A stretch of 46,978 bases of DNA from a virus: positions 1-46,978 of IMG/VR virus record IMGVR_UViG_3300048921_000571; one strand, written 5' to 3'. How positions within the stretch are numbered: position 1 is the first letter of the stretch; every line of letters begins with the position of its first letter. Shown here piece after piece: positions 40,772 to 46,978 of the stretch. A model generated the notes under the pieces. The model was not told the DNA's origin, ran no database searches, and saw only the letters and a list, made by a program, of their open reading frames with translations. A program made the position numbers and the translations under genes.

Positions 40772-41338
40772 ATGAAGAAGCTATTCCTCGCAGCCGCCAT
40801 CGCGATGTCGGTGGCCGGCTGCTCCACAAACCCGCCGTTGAACTTCTCAGTTCCCAGCGTCGGCGTCAGCACCAAGAAGATCGAAGGAGAGCTCAGATCC
40901 CTGACGGTCACGCTTGCTCGACCGGATGAGGCCAAGGGCAGAATCCCTGCCCAGGCGCAGCACGAAGTCCCACAGATGTGGCAGACAGCTCTGACTGAAG
41001 CCCTCAACAAGATGGCAATCTTCCGAGACGATGCACCCAGAAAGTTCAGCCTCTCGGTCAAGATCCTTGCGATTGATATCCCTGGATTTGGTGCATCCAT
41101 GACGACGAAGACGATCGCACGATACGAGCTCATCGATCGCGCCAATGGAAGCATCGTCTATACGCAGGACGTCAGCGCTGAGGGAACCGTCCCCTTCGAC
41201 TACGCCTTTGTAGGTGTCGTCAGGGCGCGTGAATCGCTCAGCCGCTCGGCGCAAAACAACATCTCGCAGTTCCTTCAGGCGCTGGAGACTGTGGACGCGA
41301 GCAAGCCGATGTTCCCTAGCTCCCAGGTGAGCGAGTGA
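40772..41338 (+). CDS. Lipoprotein downstream of the repressor
   Basis: A 188-residue lipoprotein: MKKLFLAAAIAMSVAGC with lipobox VAGC, Cys17. Residue +2 is Ser, which fits outer-membrane sorting. The mature part resembles the YajG-like type of lipoproteins (MWQTALTEALNKMAIFRDDA, then IPGFGASMTTKTIARYELID), but I cannot assign a family. It follows the repressor by 42 bases and overlaps the next lipoprotein gene (GTGA). Its position equals that of rexAB in lambda; it is probably made in the lysogen. Confidence 0.75.
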   Translation: MKKLFLAAAIAMSVAGCSTNPPLNFSVPSVGVSTKKIEGELRSLTVTLARPDEAKGRIPAQAQHEVPQMWQTALTEALNKMAIFRDDAPRKFSLSVKILAIDIPGFGASMTTKTIARYELIDRANGSIVYTQDVSAEGTVPFDYAFVGVVRARESLSRSAQNNISQFLQALETVDASKPMFPSSQVSE

Positions 41339-41802
41339 AGCGCGCCTGCCTTGCGCTCTTTGGTGCCGCAGCGCTGTCCGCATGCGCACCAAATGTCAGA
41401 ACTGACAGCTACTCGATTGGCTCCGTTGGGCAGGTGAATCGGACTGTTGCCGGAACAGTGATCAGCGTTAGATCCGTGTCCATTGACGGTAGCCAAGGCG
41501 GCGGAGCCGCTGCCGGCGCTGCCGCCGGCGGCGTCGCTGGCTCAACGATAGGCGGGAGCGACAGGGCAAATGCAGTTGGTGCGATTGGTGGAATCGTGGT
41601 CGGCGCCATTGCAGGCGCTGCCACCGAGCGCAGCGTTTCCGCCACTCGCGGACTTGAGTACGTGGTGCAGACAGAGAACGGCAACCTGATGACAGTTGTT
41701 CAAGGCCCAGACCCGACGTACGCGACCGGATCAAGGGTGCTTGTGCTTTACGGGTCACCGTCCAGAGTGATCGCCGACCCCAGGCACCCACCTACACCGT
41801 AA
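41335..41802 (+). CDS. Glycine-zipper (SlyB-like) outer-membrane lipoprotein
   Basis: A 155-residue lipoprotein with lipobox LSAC (Cys17), a glycine zipper (about 54-97, GGGAAAGAAAGGVAGSTIGG and GAIGGIVVGAIAG) and a C-terminal beta domain (EYVVQTENGNLMTVVQ), the layout of SlyB/Pcp proteins. It starts at GTG 41335 overlapping the previous stop. A terminator follows. Confidence 0.8.
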   Translation: MKRACLALFGAAALSACAPNVRTDSYSIGSVGQVNRTVAGTVISVRSVSIDGSQGGGAAAGAAAGGVAGSTIGGSDRANAVGAIGGIVVGAIAGAATERSVSATRGLEYVVQTENGNLMTVVQGPDPTYATGSRVLVLYGSPSRVIADPRHPPTP

Positions 41803-41806
41803 GAAC

Positions 41807-41829
41807 AGCCCCGCATCGCGGGGCTTTTT
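41807..41829 (+). terminator. Intrinsic terminator of the repressor-lipoprotein operon
   Basis: AGCCCCGC at 41807-41814 pairs with GCGGGGCT at 41818-41825, loop ATC, then five T. It insulates the lysogenic operon from the PL operon. Confidence 0.9.
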
Positions 41830-41872
41830 CATGACAGCCCCGTCAGGCCCGGCCAGCAGCCCGAAAAGAATT

Positions 41873-41913
41873 ACAGAATCCTGTTGACAGGTCACTACAG
41901 GATTCTGTAACTT
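41873..41913 (+). promoter_or_regulatory. PL promoter with two-site operator OL
   Basis: TTGACA at 41884-41889 and TAACTT at 41908-41913, spacer 18. Operators ACAGAATCCTGT (41873-41884) and ACAGGATTCTGT (41897-41908) overlap -35 and spacer/-10. The second operator and the -10 nearly repeat those of PR. The promoter drives the rightward early operon from 41965. Confidence 0.85.
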
Positions 41914-41964
41914 TACTTCGTCGCCCCAGTAACAGCCCATCCGGGCCGGGGCACGGAGATCAGC

Positions 41965-42156
41965 ATGGCCACCCTGGCCCTCAGCACCTCTTCCGGACCC
42001 GTCCTGGTCCAAGCCCAACCCGTAACCGGCAAGGTCGCCATGCACGTCGGCGCCGCTGGCCGCGTCTACCTCTCCGCCACCGAAGCCGAAGACGCCGCCG
42101 CGCAGCTCCTGAGCGCCGCCGCAGACCTGCGCAGCACCCAGCAGGCTGCGGCATGA
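41965..42156 (+). CDS. First gene of the PL operon
   Basis: A 63-residue Ala-rich protein (VAMHVGAAGRVYLSATEAED). GGAG precedes ATG 41965. Its stop overlaps the next start (ATGA). The slot is that of lambda N, but no Arg-rich RNA-binding motif is visible, so an N function is not supported. Confidence 0.7.
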   Translation: MATLALSTSSGPVLVQAQPVTGKVAMHVGAAGRVYLSATEAEDAAAQLLSAAADLRSTQQAAA

Positions 42157-42383
42157 GCGCCCCTGTCGATGTGCTGGCGGTGCTGCGCTACAACGCCAAG
42201 GAGGCCACCAAGAAGTGGGGGCCGGACAACCAAGATGCTGCGACGCTGGCCGCAGTCGCCGAGTTGCTTGGTGAGTGCGAGGTGCTGGCCATTACGCCGC
42301 ACGGCCATGTGGACATCGTTCTGCAGGATCGAATCGCCTCCGTGACCGGCGCCCTCTCCCGGGCCAAAGGCGGCGCCGCATGA
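42153..42383 (+). CDS. Hypothetical early protein
   Basis: A 76-residue protein (VLAVLRYNAKEATKKWGPDN, EVLAITPHGHVDIVLQDRIA) with a small alpha/beta look. ATGA overlaps join it with both neighbours. Function unknown. Confidence 0.65.
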   Translation: MSAPVDVLAVLRYNAKEATKKWGPDNQDAATLAAVAELLGECEVLAITPHGHVDIVLQDRIASVTGALSRAKGGAA

Positions 42384-42679
42384 GCTCCAAGGTCGAGTTC
42401 ACCGCTCGCTGCTTCGGCGTCCTCCTCGGCCTGGGCCGCGGTCACGACGGCATCTGGAGCATGTGGCTGTACACCGCCAACAGGAAGGGCAGCGCGAGAC
42501 GGACGATTGCCTTCGCCTGGGCCAACCGCGGTCAAAGGCCGCGAGTGGATCCGTCCGACGCAGACACCTCCACCCCGGCATCTCTTTGGGTAGGGTCGGC
42601 CTGCTTCGATGGGCCTGACAACCTGGTGCCGAAGCTGCAGGCGTTCATCGCCGAACACACCGATGGCCGTGCCGCATGA
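42380..42679 (+). CDS. Hypothetical early protein
   Basis: A 99-residue protein (MSSKVEFTARCFGVLLGLGR, then HDGIWSMWLYTANRKGSARR). ATG 42380 overlaps the previous stop. No family recognised. Confidence 0.65.
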   Translation: MSSKVEFTARCFGVLLGLGRGHDGIWSMWLYTANRKGSARRTIAFAWANRGQRPRVDPSDADTSTPASLWVGSACFDGPDNLVPKLQAFIAEHTDGRAA

Positions 42680-42912
42680 GCGCCGTCGTCCTGCAGTTCC
42701 CCATCGACAACGCAGCGCGCGCCAACGGCGCCGGCCTGGCGGTGGCCATCGCCGCCAAGCGCATGGGCTACGCCGCGCATCACATCGCCCGCGCCGCCGC
42801 GCTGGCGCGCCGCGAGGTGCTGGACGGCCGCAAGAGCGCAGGCCGCGCGGCATCCGACATGACCCGTACCCTCGCCCGCGCAGCGCGCGGCAACGGAGGC
42901 GACGCCGCATGA
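42676..42912 (+). CDS. Hypothetical early protein
   Basis: A 78-residue Ala/Arg-rich helical protein (RMGYAAHHIARAAALARREV). Overlaps both neighbours by four bases. Function unknown; the basic helices could bind nucleic acid. Confidence 0.6.
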   Translation: MSAVVLQFPIDNAARANGAGLAVAIAAKRMGYAAHHIARAAALARREVLDGRKSAGRAASDMTRTLARAARGNGGDAA

Positions 42913-43043
42913 ACGCCCTCGACTTCTCCTTCGGTCTGGTGCTGGGTTTCGCCACCGGCGCGTGGGCCAGCCTCCACTGGGCGCTGCGCCGCCAGGAAGA
43001 GCAGTTCGCGCGCCTCATGGAGCAGATCCGATGCGCGCACTGA
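42909..43043 (+). CDS. 44-residue membrane protein
   Basis: A short protein with one hydrophobic segment (FSFGLVLGFATGAWASLHWA) and a charged tail. ATGA overlap with the upstream gene and 13-base overlap with the next one support it. Confidence 0.5.
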   Translation: MNALDFSFGLVLGFATGAWASLHWALRRQEEQFARLMEQIRCAH

Positions 43044-43213
43044 TCCGCCACTGGCGCGCGGCCGTCCTGGTGCTGCTCTGTGCCCTGCTCGCGGCCGTCG
43101 CCGGCGCCATGCACTGGGCAGGCATCAACGACACCGGCGTCTACATGCTCATGGGCGCCCTGCTCTGCGCCAGCCAGGTGCCCGACGCGTGGAGGCGCGG
43201 CCGCGATGGCTGA
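43031..43213 (+). CDS. Small two-helix membrane protein
   Basis: A 60-residue protein with segments AAVLVLLCALLAAVAGAMHW and GVYMLMGALLCASQV. It overlaps neighbours on both sides. It may be a small early-expressed membrane factor, such as one that modifies the envelope; no family recognised. Confidence 0.55.
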   Translation: MRALIRHWRAAVLVLLCALLAAVAGAMHWAGINDTGVYMLMGALLCASQVPDAWRRGRDG

Positions 43214-43751
43214 GGCGCCGACCGTGGCCTCGACCGTGCGTGACATGCGCCGCGCTGGCGCCGCAAGCGAGCCGGTGCCGGCCGCAGTGGTGCAGGTCTG
43301 GGCGCAGACGCTCCTGACCCAGCTGTACGGCACGCAGAAACCGGTCCGATACGAGCGCAGGCCGCGGCACAGCACCGAGCCGTGGCAACCGGCCGAAATG
43401 GGCGCCGTACAGCACCGCCGGCGCCGGAATCTGGAAATCCGCGCGCTCTATCTGCACCCGCCCGCCGGCAAGCACAAGGACCACCGATGGCCGGCCGGCA
43501 GCAACGGCCAGGGCGAATGCCTGGACTGCGGCGAAACCGAGTGGCTCGCGGGGCCGGACTGCAGGCCGTTCGCGCCGATCCGCGACCACCGCTCCGACAC
43601 GCCCTTTTCCCTGACCTGGCTTATCGAGCCGCTCGAAAAGCTCCAGTACCTCACGAAGCACATGAACCCGCTGGACCGCGCCAAGTGGCGCACCGAAACC
43701 ACCTACCTCATCGATCGCATCAAAGACCACGCGAAGGGAAGCCAGCCATGA
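43206..43751 (+). CDS. Zinc-binding phage protein
   Basis: A 181-residue protein with a basic middle (KPVRYERRPRHSTEPWQ) and a CxxC (GECLDCGETEW); an HPPAGKHKDH cluster could add ligands. The C-terminal part is helical (WLIEPLEKLQYLTKHMNPLD). Function unknown. Overlap of eight bases upstream and ATGA downstream. Confidence 0.7.
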   Translation: MAEAPTVASTVRDMRRAGAASEPVPAAVVQVWAQTLLTQLYGTQKPVRYERRPRHSTEPWQPAEMGAVQHRRRRNLEIRALYLHPPAGKHKDHRWPAGSNGQGECLDCGETEWLAGPDCRPFAPIRDHRSDTPFSLTWLIEPLEKLQYLTKHMNPLDRAKWRTETTYLIDRIKDHAKGSQP

Positions 43752-44350
43752 CGACCAACAACCACAATGCTCAGTTCGTGCCGCCTTCGGGCGCCATAGG
43801 CAAACAGCCTGTACAGGTTGGCGAGGTGCAGGGGGATGCGCACGTCCTGGTGCTGCGGGAGATGCGTGCTCGACTGACTGATGCAGGTAGCCCCGCGCGA
43901 ACTGCCGCTCTCGATGCAGCCATTGCCGCCCTCGCCGCCAGCCAGCCGGCGGCGCAGGAGGTGGCGGTTTGGGTCAGCCCGGAACAACTGGAAGCGCACG
44001 CAGATCCGCAACGCGGTGAGGGCGGTCACTACCTGCCCGCGCGCAAAAGCGGTGCCGGGAAGCTCACTCAGCCGCTCTATCGCGCCACGCCCGCGCAGGG
44101 CATCGACCTGGAGCCGATTCGCGAGTTGCTCGAGCGCCGTCGGCGGCATTGGAAGACGCATCTGCCCAAGGACCCCAACGCGCCCGGAACCCGTGCAATC
44201 CGCACCATCGTGCCGCCGCACGGGATCGAAGGCGAAACGGACTACAACAACGACGTCGCCCTGTATCGCGAAGGGATCGCGGTGATGGACGAGGCGCTTG
44301 CCCTCATCGACGGCCAGCGCGATGCAGCGCCGGGGGTGGGCAATGGCTGA
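43748..44350 (+). CDS. Hypothetical early protein
   Basis: A 200-residue protein. The middle (EVAVWVSPEQLEAHADPQRG, then LTQPLYRATPA) has the shape of the many phage proteins that carry a 'PLY' motif and no known role. Overlaps the next gene by eight bases. Confidence 0.7.
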   Translation: MTTNNHNAQFVPPSGAIGKQPVQVGEVQGDAHVLVLREMRARLTDAGSPARTAALDAAIAALAASQPAAQEVAVWVSPEQLEAHADPQRGEGGHYLPARKSGAGKLTQPLYRATPAQGIDLEPIRELLERRRRHWKTHLPKDPNAPGTRAIRTIVPPHGIEGETDYNNDVALYREGIAVMDEALALIDGQRDAAPGVGNG

Positions 44351-44555
44351 GCCGGTCAAACACACGAGAACCCCAGTGACCGGCGAGTACACGTTGTGCG
44401 GTGTCGCCTGGGACTGCAATCACCTCAAAGACTGCGCCGACGAGCCGGATGTTCTGTTCGCAGATCCCAGCGAGAAGATCACCTGTCCCGATTGCCGGAA
44501 GGTGATTGCTTACTGCAAAACGATAAAGCGCTGGGAGGCCACTACCAATGGCTGA
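44343..44555 (+). CDS. Small zinc-finger protein
   Basis: A 70-residue protein with a cluster of Cys/His (LCGVAWDCNHLKDC and CPDCRKVIAYC), likely a zinc-bound fold. Overlaps both neighbours. Function unknown. Confidence 0.65.
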   Translation: MAEPVKHTRTPVTGEYTLCGVAWDCNHLKDCADEPDVLFADPSEKITCPDCRKVIAYCKTIKRWEATTNG

Positions 44556-44898
44556 CACCAAACAGCAGCACGCCATCAATCCGTACTGCGACGGCCCCGT
44601 CTGGCAAGCGTTCGGTCTCGGCCGGGCCGGCTACCTGGTCGTGCCGCGCCGCACGCTCCAGTCCATGCCCCTCGAATGGCAGCAGAAGTTCGTCGCGCTC
44701 ATGGACGAAGCCCAGGCGCTGTTGCCGGGCGATGCGTTCCCCGAGTACGTCGTGCAGCGCCGCGAGCGTGGCCGGTTCGTGGCCGACGTACTGCGCGAGT
44801 ACCGCCACACCGGCCCGATCCCGCACACCACCGCCACCCAGGGCGCAGTGAAGCCGCTGCGCCGTGGCCCCACTCTGCTGCCCAAGGATCCCCGCTGA
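44548..44898 (+). CDS. Hypothetical early protein
   Basis: A 116-residue protein (YLVVPRRTLQSMPLEWQQKF, then RFVADVLREYRHTGPIP). It has no motif that I know. It overlaps the ASCH-like gene start by one base. Confidence 0.65.
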   Translation: MADTKQQHAINPYCDGPVWQAFGLGRAGYLVVPRRTLQSMPLEWQQKFVALMDEAQALLPGDAFPEYVVQRRERGRFVADVLREYRHTGPIPHTTATQGAVKPLRRGPTLLPKDPR

Positions 44899-45482
44899 TG
44901 CGCGAGCGTCCCATCCTGTTCAACGGCGCGATGGTGCGCGCCATCCTGGCGGGCGCGAAGACGCAGACCCGGCGCGTAGCCACGCCCAAGCGCAGCATCG
45001 AGCCGATGTCTGACGAATGCCCCTTCGGCCAGCCCGACGACCGGCTGTGGGTGCGGGAGCGCTTCAAGCCTGTCGCCAGTGGCCAAGTCAAGGATGGCTA
45101 TGGCGAGGTGCGCTATGGCTACGCCTACGAGGCTGACTCCGCCACCCGGTGGAACAAGCGCACGACCATCATCCACGACCTGACTGGCCAGCCCGGGAAA
45201 GGGCCGATGCAGTTCCAGCAGACCCCGTGGAGGTCTTCCATCTGCATGCCACACCGAGCCTGCCGCCTGTTGCTGGAGATCACCGCCGTCCGCGTGGAGC
45301 GGCTGCAGGCGATCAGCGCGCAGGACTGCGTCGCCGAAGGCATCACGACCCGCTTCACCGTGGACGGCGGCAATGACGATCTGCGCATCCAATTCAGAGA
45401 GCTTTGGACCAGCACGGGCGGCGACTGGGACAGCAACCCGTGGGTATGGGTCATTGAGTTCAAGCGCGTGGAGGTGTCCTGA
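44898..45482 (+). CDS. ASCH-domain-like phage protein
   Basis: A 194-residue protein typical of phage ASCH-like proteins: MRERPILFNGAMVRAILAGA with TQTRR (the G-x-K-T-x-T-x-R-R pattern), DRLWVRERFK, later CRLLLEITAVRVERLQAIS and NPWVWVIEFKRV. The fold resembles PUA domains and is thought to bind RNA or modified nucleotides. Confidence 0.8.
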   Translation: MRERPILFNGAMVRAILAGAKTQTRRVATPKRSIEPMSDECPFGQPDDRLWVRERFKPVASGQVKDGYGEVRYGYAYEADSATRWNKRTTIIHDLTGQPGKGPMQFQQTPWRSSICMPHRACRLLLEITAVRVERLQAISAQDCVAEGITTRFTVDGGNDDLRIQFRELWTSTGGDWDSNPWVWVIEFKRVEVS

Positions 45483-46006
45483 TGGCTGGGCCGGTTCACA
45501 ACGAAATCGTTGCGGCTGCCGTAAGGTGGCTACGGCGAAATGGCTGCGCCGCGATCCTGGCCGATCCATTTAAGGCCGCGTGCAGCGAGCAGCCGGATGC
45601 CATTGGCTGGCGCGATGCCGTCTCCATGGCAGTAGAGGTCAAGGCCAGCCGCTCGGACTTCCTCGCTGATGCGAAAAAGCCACACCGCGTCGATCCCGCT
45701 CGCGCTGTTGGCGACTGGCGCTTCTATGCCGCCCCCGCCGGGGTGATTCGGCCTGATGACCTGCCGATGGGCTGGGGCTTGCTGGAATGGGATGGCCGCT
45801 GTCTGAAGCCTGCGCACGGCGTTCCGCTGGGAAATTGCAACTGGCACGCCGCCCCGGTCCGCGCTGCGGCCAACAAGCGCGCAGAGACGCAGCTGCTTGT
45901 TTCCGCGATCCATCGGCCGGCGTTCGCACCCCGACCTGGGGCGAAGCTCCGGGCGGGGATCCATTTCGAAGCCTGGGGAGACCCGAGTGCGGAGGAAGTC
46001 GCCTGA
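45482..46006 (+). CDS. Putative PD-(D/E)XK nuclease (MmcB-like)
   Basis: A 174-residue protein with helix HNEIVAAAVRWLRRNG and then Asp-containing strand and the ExK motif MAVEVKASRSDFLADAKK, characteristic of the restriction-like nuclease fold and near MmcB/VRR-type proteins. Might cut or process DNA; active in early infection. Starts on the stop of the ASCH-like gene. Confidence 0.65.
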   Translation: MAGPVHNEIVAAAVRWLRRNGCAAILADPFKAACSEQPDAIGWRDAVSMAVEVKASRSDFLADAKKPHRVDPARAVGDWRFYAAPAGVIRPDDLPMGWGLLEWDGRCLKPAHGVPLGNCNWHAAPVRAAANKRAETQLLVSAIHRPAFAPRPGAKLRAGIHFEAWGDPSAEEVA

Positions 46007-46029
46007 TGGACGATCCCCTAGAAGCCTCG

Positions 46030-46281
46030 TCAGGCTGCGCCTCGATGCCCCGACTTCTGTTCCGCCAGCTCCGCGATGACGGCGCGCTCAGCAGCCTCCA
46101 GCGACGCTCGACAAGAAGCAAAGTCGACCCGCTCCAGAACCGGGATTGCGACGCCACAAACTTCCACGGACAGCAGACGCCACTGCGCGGGACCTCCGCG
46201 CCAGAGGTGCGCCGTGTAGCTATGCCGCTCGATCGACAACGTGACGCTGTGAAACGACTCAGGCGCTTCTCTCGAACCCAT
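46030..46281 (-). CDS. Reverse-oriented small protein in the PL operon
   Basis: An 83-residue protein (FHSVTLSIERHSYTAHLWRG, later VCGVAIPVLERVDFASCRAS) with strand/helix pattern, opposite to all neighbours. GAGG lies before ATG 46281. The rightward frames over this stretch look less like protein. Possible lysogen-expressed gene. Confidence 0.55.
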   Translation of the reverse strand: MGSREAPESFHSVTLSIERHSYTAHLWRGGPAQWRLLSVEVCGVAIPVLERVDFASCRASLEAAERAVIAELAEQKSGHRGAA

Positions 46282-46376
46282 GCAACACCTCGACTACTCC
46301 ACAGCCCGACTGTCTCCCTTCCCGGGGCAAACCTCAATAGATGCCGTGTGAAATCGATCTAAATAGGAGCCACTCC

Positions 46377-46706
46377 ATGACCCAGCGACACATCAGCCAC
46401 CCCGAAGGGCTGCCGGCCTGCGCCGCCGGACACAGCGCGCGCCACATCCTCGACCTGCGCGGCCTGACCGCCGGCGGCGGCCACCTCGTCGAGTGCCGTT
46501 GCAGGGCGACCAGCAAGCACGCAGAGCCCGAGGCAGCCCTGGCGGAATGGCGGCGCATCAATCGCCCCGCCCGCAGCGCGCGCAAGGTGCTGCCCTCGAT
46601 CGCGGCGCCACACAACGTCGTACAGATGCGGCTGCCGGGGCTGGCCGCGCAGACCCCATTTTCTAAAACGAAACAGCCGCGAGCTGCGGCGAAGGAGGCA
46701 TCATGA
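46377..46706 (+). CDS. Hypothetical phage protein upstream of alpA
   Basis: A 109-residue protein with Cys/His residues (LPACAAGHSARH, VECRCRATSKHAE) and a helical end. AGGAG precedes ATG 46377. Stop overlaps the AlpA start. Similar small proteins with HxxE/C spacing occur in phage early regions; role unknown. Confidence 0.65.
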   Translation: MTQRHISHPEGLPACAAGHSARHILDLRGLTAGGGHLVECRCRATSKHAEPEAALAEWRRINRPARSARKVLPSIAAPHNVVQMRLPGLAAQTPFSKTKQPRAAAKEAS

Positions 46707-46978
46707 CCGCTGACCAGCCGCCCATCATCCCGCGCCGCCTGCTCCGCAGAAGCGAGGTCCAGGACCGGGTGGGCCTGGGCAAGTCGACCCTGTATTCGCG
46801 CATTTCGGCCGGATCCTTCCCGAAACCGGTGACTTTGGGCAGCTCGGTTCGCTGGGTGGAATCCGAGGTCGAGGCGTGGATTTCGGAGCGGGTTTCGGAG
46901 CGGGACCATGCAGCGGGAAACGGGGGTACATCTGGGGGTACGGGGACAGAGGAAGGCACGCCACCCCTTGCGGCATAA
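46703..46978 (+). CDS. AlpA-type regulator, excisionase candidate
   Basis: A 91-residue protein: RRSEVQDRVGLGKSTLYSRI is the AlpA/excisionase-type winged helix, and LGSSVRWVESEVEAWISERV its second half. AlpA proteins activate excision or transcription of P4-type integrases. The tail after residue 65 is Gly/Thr/Glu-rich and carries the arm-type repeat in its DNA. The gene ends at the window's last base; attR should follow. Confidence 0.85.
   Translation: MTADQPPIIPRRLLRRSEVQDRVGLGKSTLYSRISAGSFPKPVTLGSSVRWVESEVEAWISERVSERDHAAGNGGTSGGTGTEEGTPPLAA
46922..46941 (+). repeat. Integrase arm-type site candidate, right end
   Basis: GGGGGTACATCTGGGGGTAC, 18 of 20 identical to 1591-1610 at the other prophage end. 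It lies inside the 3' part of alpA. Confidence 0.6.

Noticed and set aside
41965-42156. N-type antiterminator as first PL gene
   Set aside because: No Arg-rich N-terminal motif and no boxA/boxB-like leader that I could identify.
46006-46362. Rightward open frame after the nuclease-like gene
   Set aside because: Its sequence is rich in Arg/Ser/Pro without structure; the leftward frame at 46030-46281 is more protein-like and has a ribosome site.
1-46978. A second integrase or an internal attachment site dividing the window into two elements
   Set aside because: Only one integrase is visible, no second copy of the ssrA 3' end was seen, and matching arm-type repeats at both ends support a single prophage. 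A remote element border near 6.6-9.5 kb remains possible but unsupported.

Overview
The window is an almost complete lambda-like temperate prophage inserted at the 3' end of the tmRNA gene (ssrA) of a GC-rich gammaproteobacterium. The tmRNA tag peptide (ANDDNYGSNDFAIAA) and the codon use point to the Xanthomonadaceae, of the Stenotrophomonas/Xanthomonas/Lysobacter kind. No rRNA, tRNA or CRISPR array is visible.

Layout. 1-1476: chromosomal flank with two small genes and ssrA. 1477-2844: left prophage end with a terminator, integrase arm-type repeats and a P4-type tyrosine integrase. 2886-4494: an A/T-richer two-gene module (cytosolic protein plus four-helix membrane protein) that resembles lambda RexA/RexB. 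4591-6482: four small leftward phage genes, one with a proteasome-like (Ntn-hydrolase) sequence pattern and two that are paralogues. 6580-9452: rightward cargo (SRAP gene remnant, YciE/YciF ferritin-like protein, DUF6766 membrane protein, cysteine hydrolase, zinc ribbon). 9516-29182: leftward morphogenesis block in lambda order, read right to left: terS-terL-W-B-C-D-E-Z-FII-U-V-G/GT-H-M-L-K-J. It includes a -1 frameshift site (U7) for the tail assembly chaperone. 29183-29432: probable cos region with two perfect DnaA boxes. 29433-31371: lysis genes. 31533-38106: Q-type antiterminator, RusA, Ref nuclease, a DHH phosphoesterase and O/P-type replication genes. 38110-41913: immunity region with Cro-like regulator, three-site OR, S24 repressor, two lipoprotein genes in the slot that rexAB fills in lambda, and a two-site OL overlapping PL. 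41965-46706: PL operon of a dozen mostly overlapping small genes of largely unknown function, with one reverse-oriented gene inside. 46703-46978: AlpA-type regulator/excisionase candidate, whose 3' end carries the same arm-type repeat seen beside the integrase.

How it fits together. In the circular phage genome alpA, attP and int would be adjacent, so the window runs from attL to just short of attR. The repressor appears to control two promoters of near-identical design (PR leftward, PL rightward). PR expresses Cro, replication genes and Q. Q would then let polymerase pass a terminator upstream of the lysis genes and read lysis, packaging, head and tail genes. Genes likely to be expressed in the lysogen are the repressor with its lipoprotein pair, the Rex-like module, the cargo cassette and a few single genes that run against their operon. 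These are the places where new superinfection-exclusion or defence functions are most likely.
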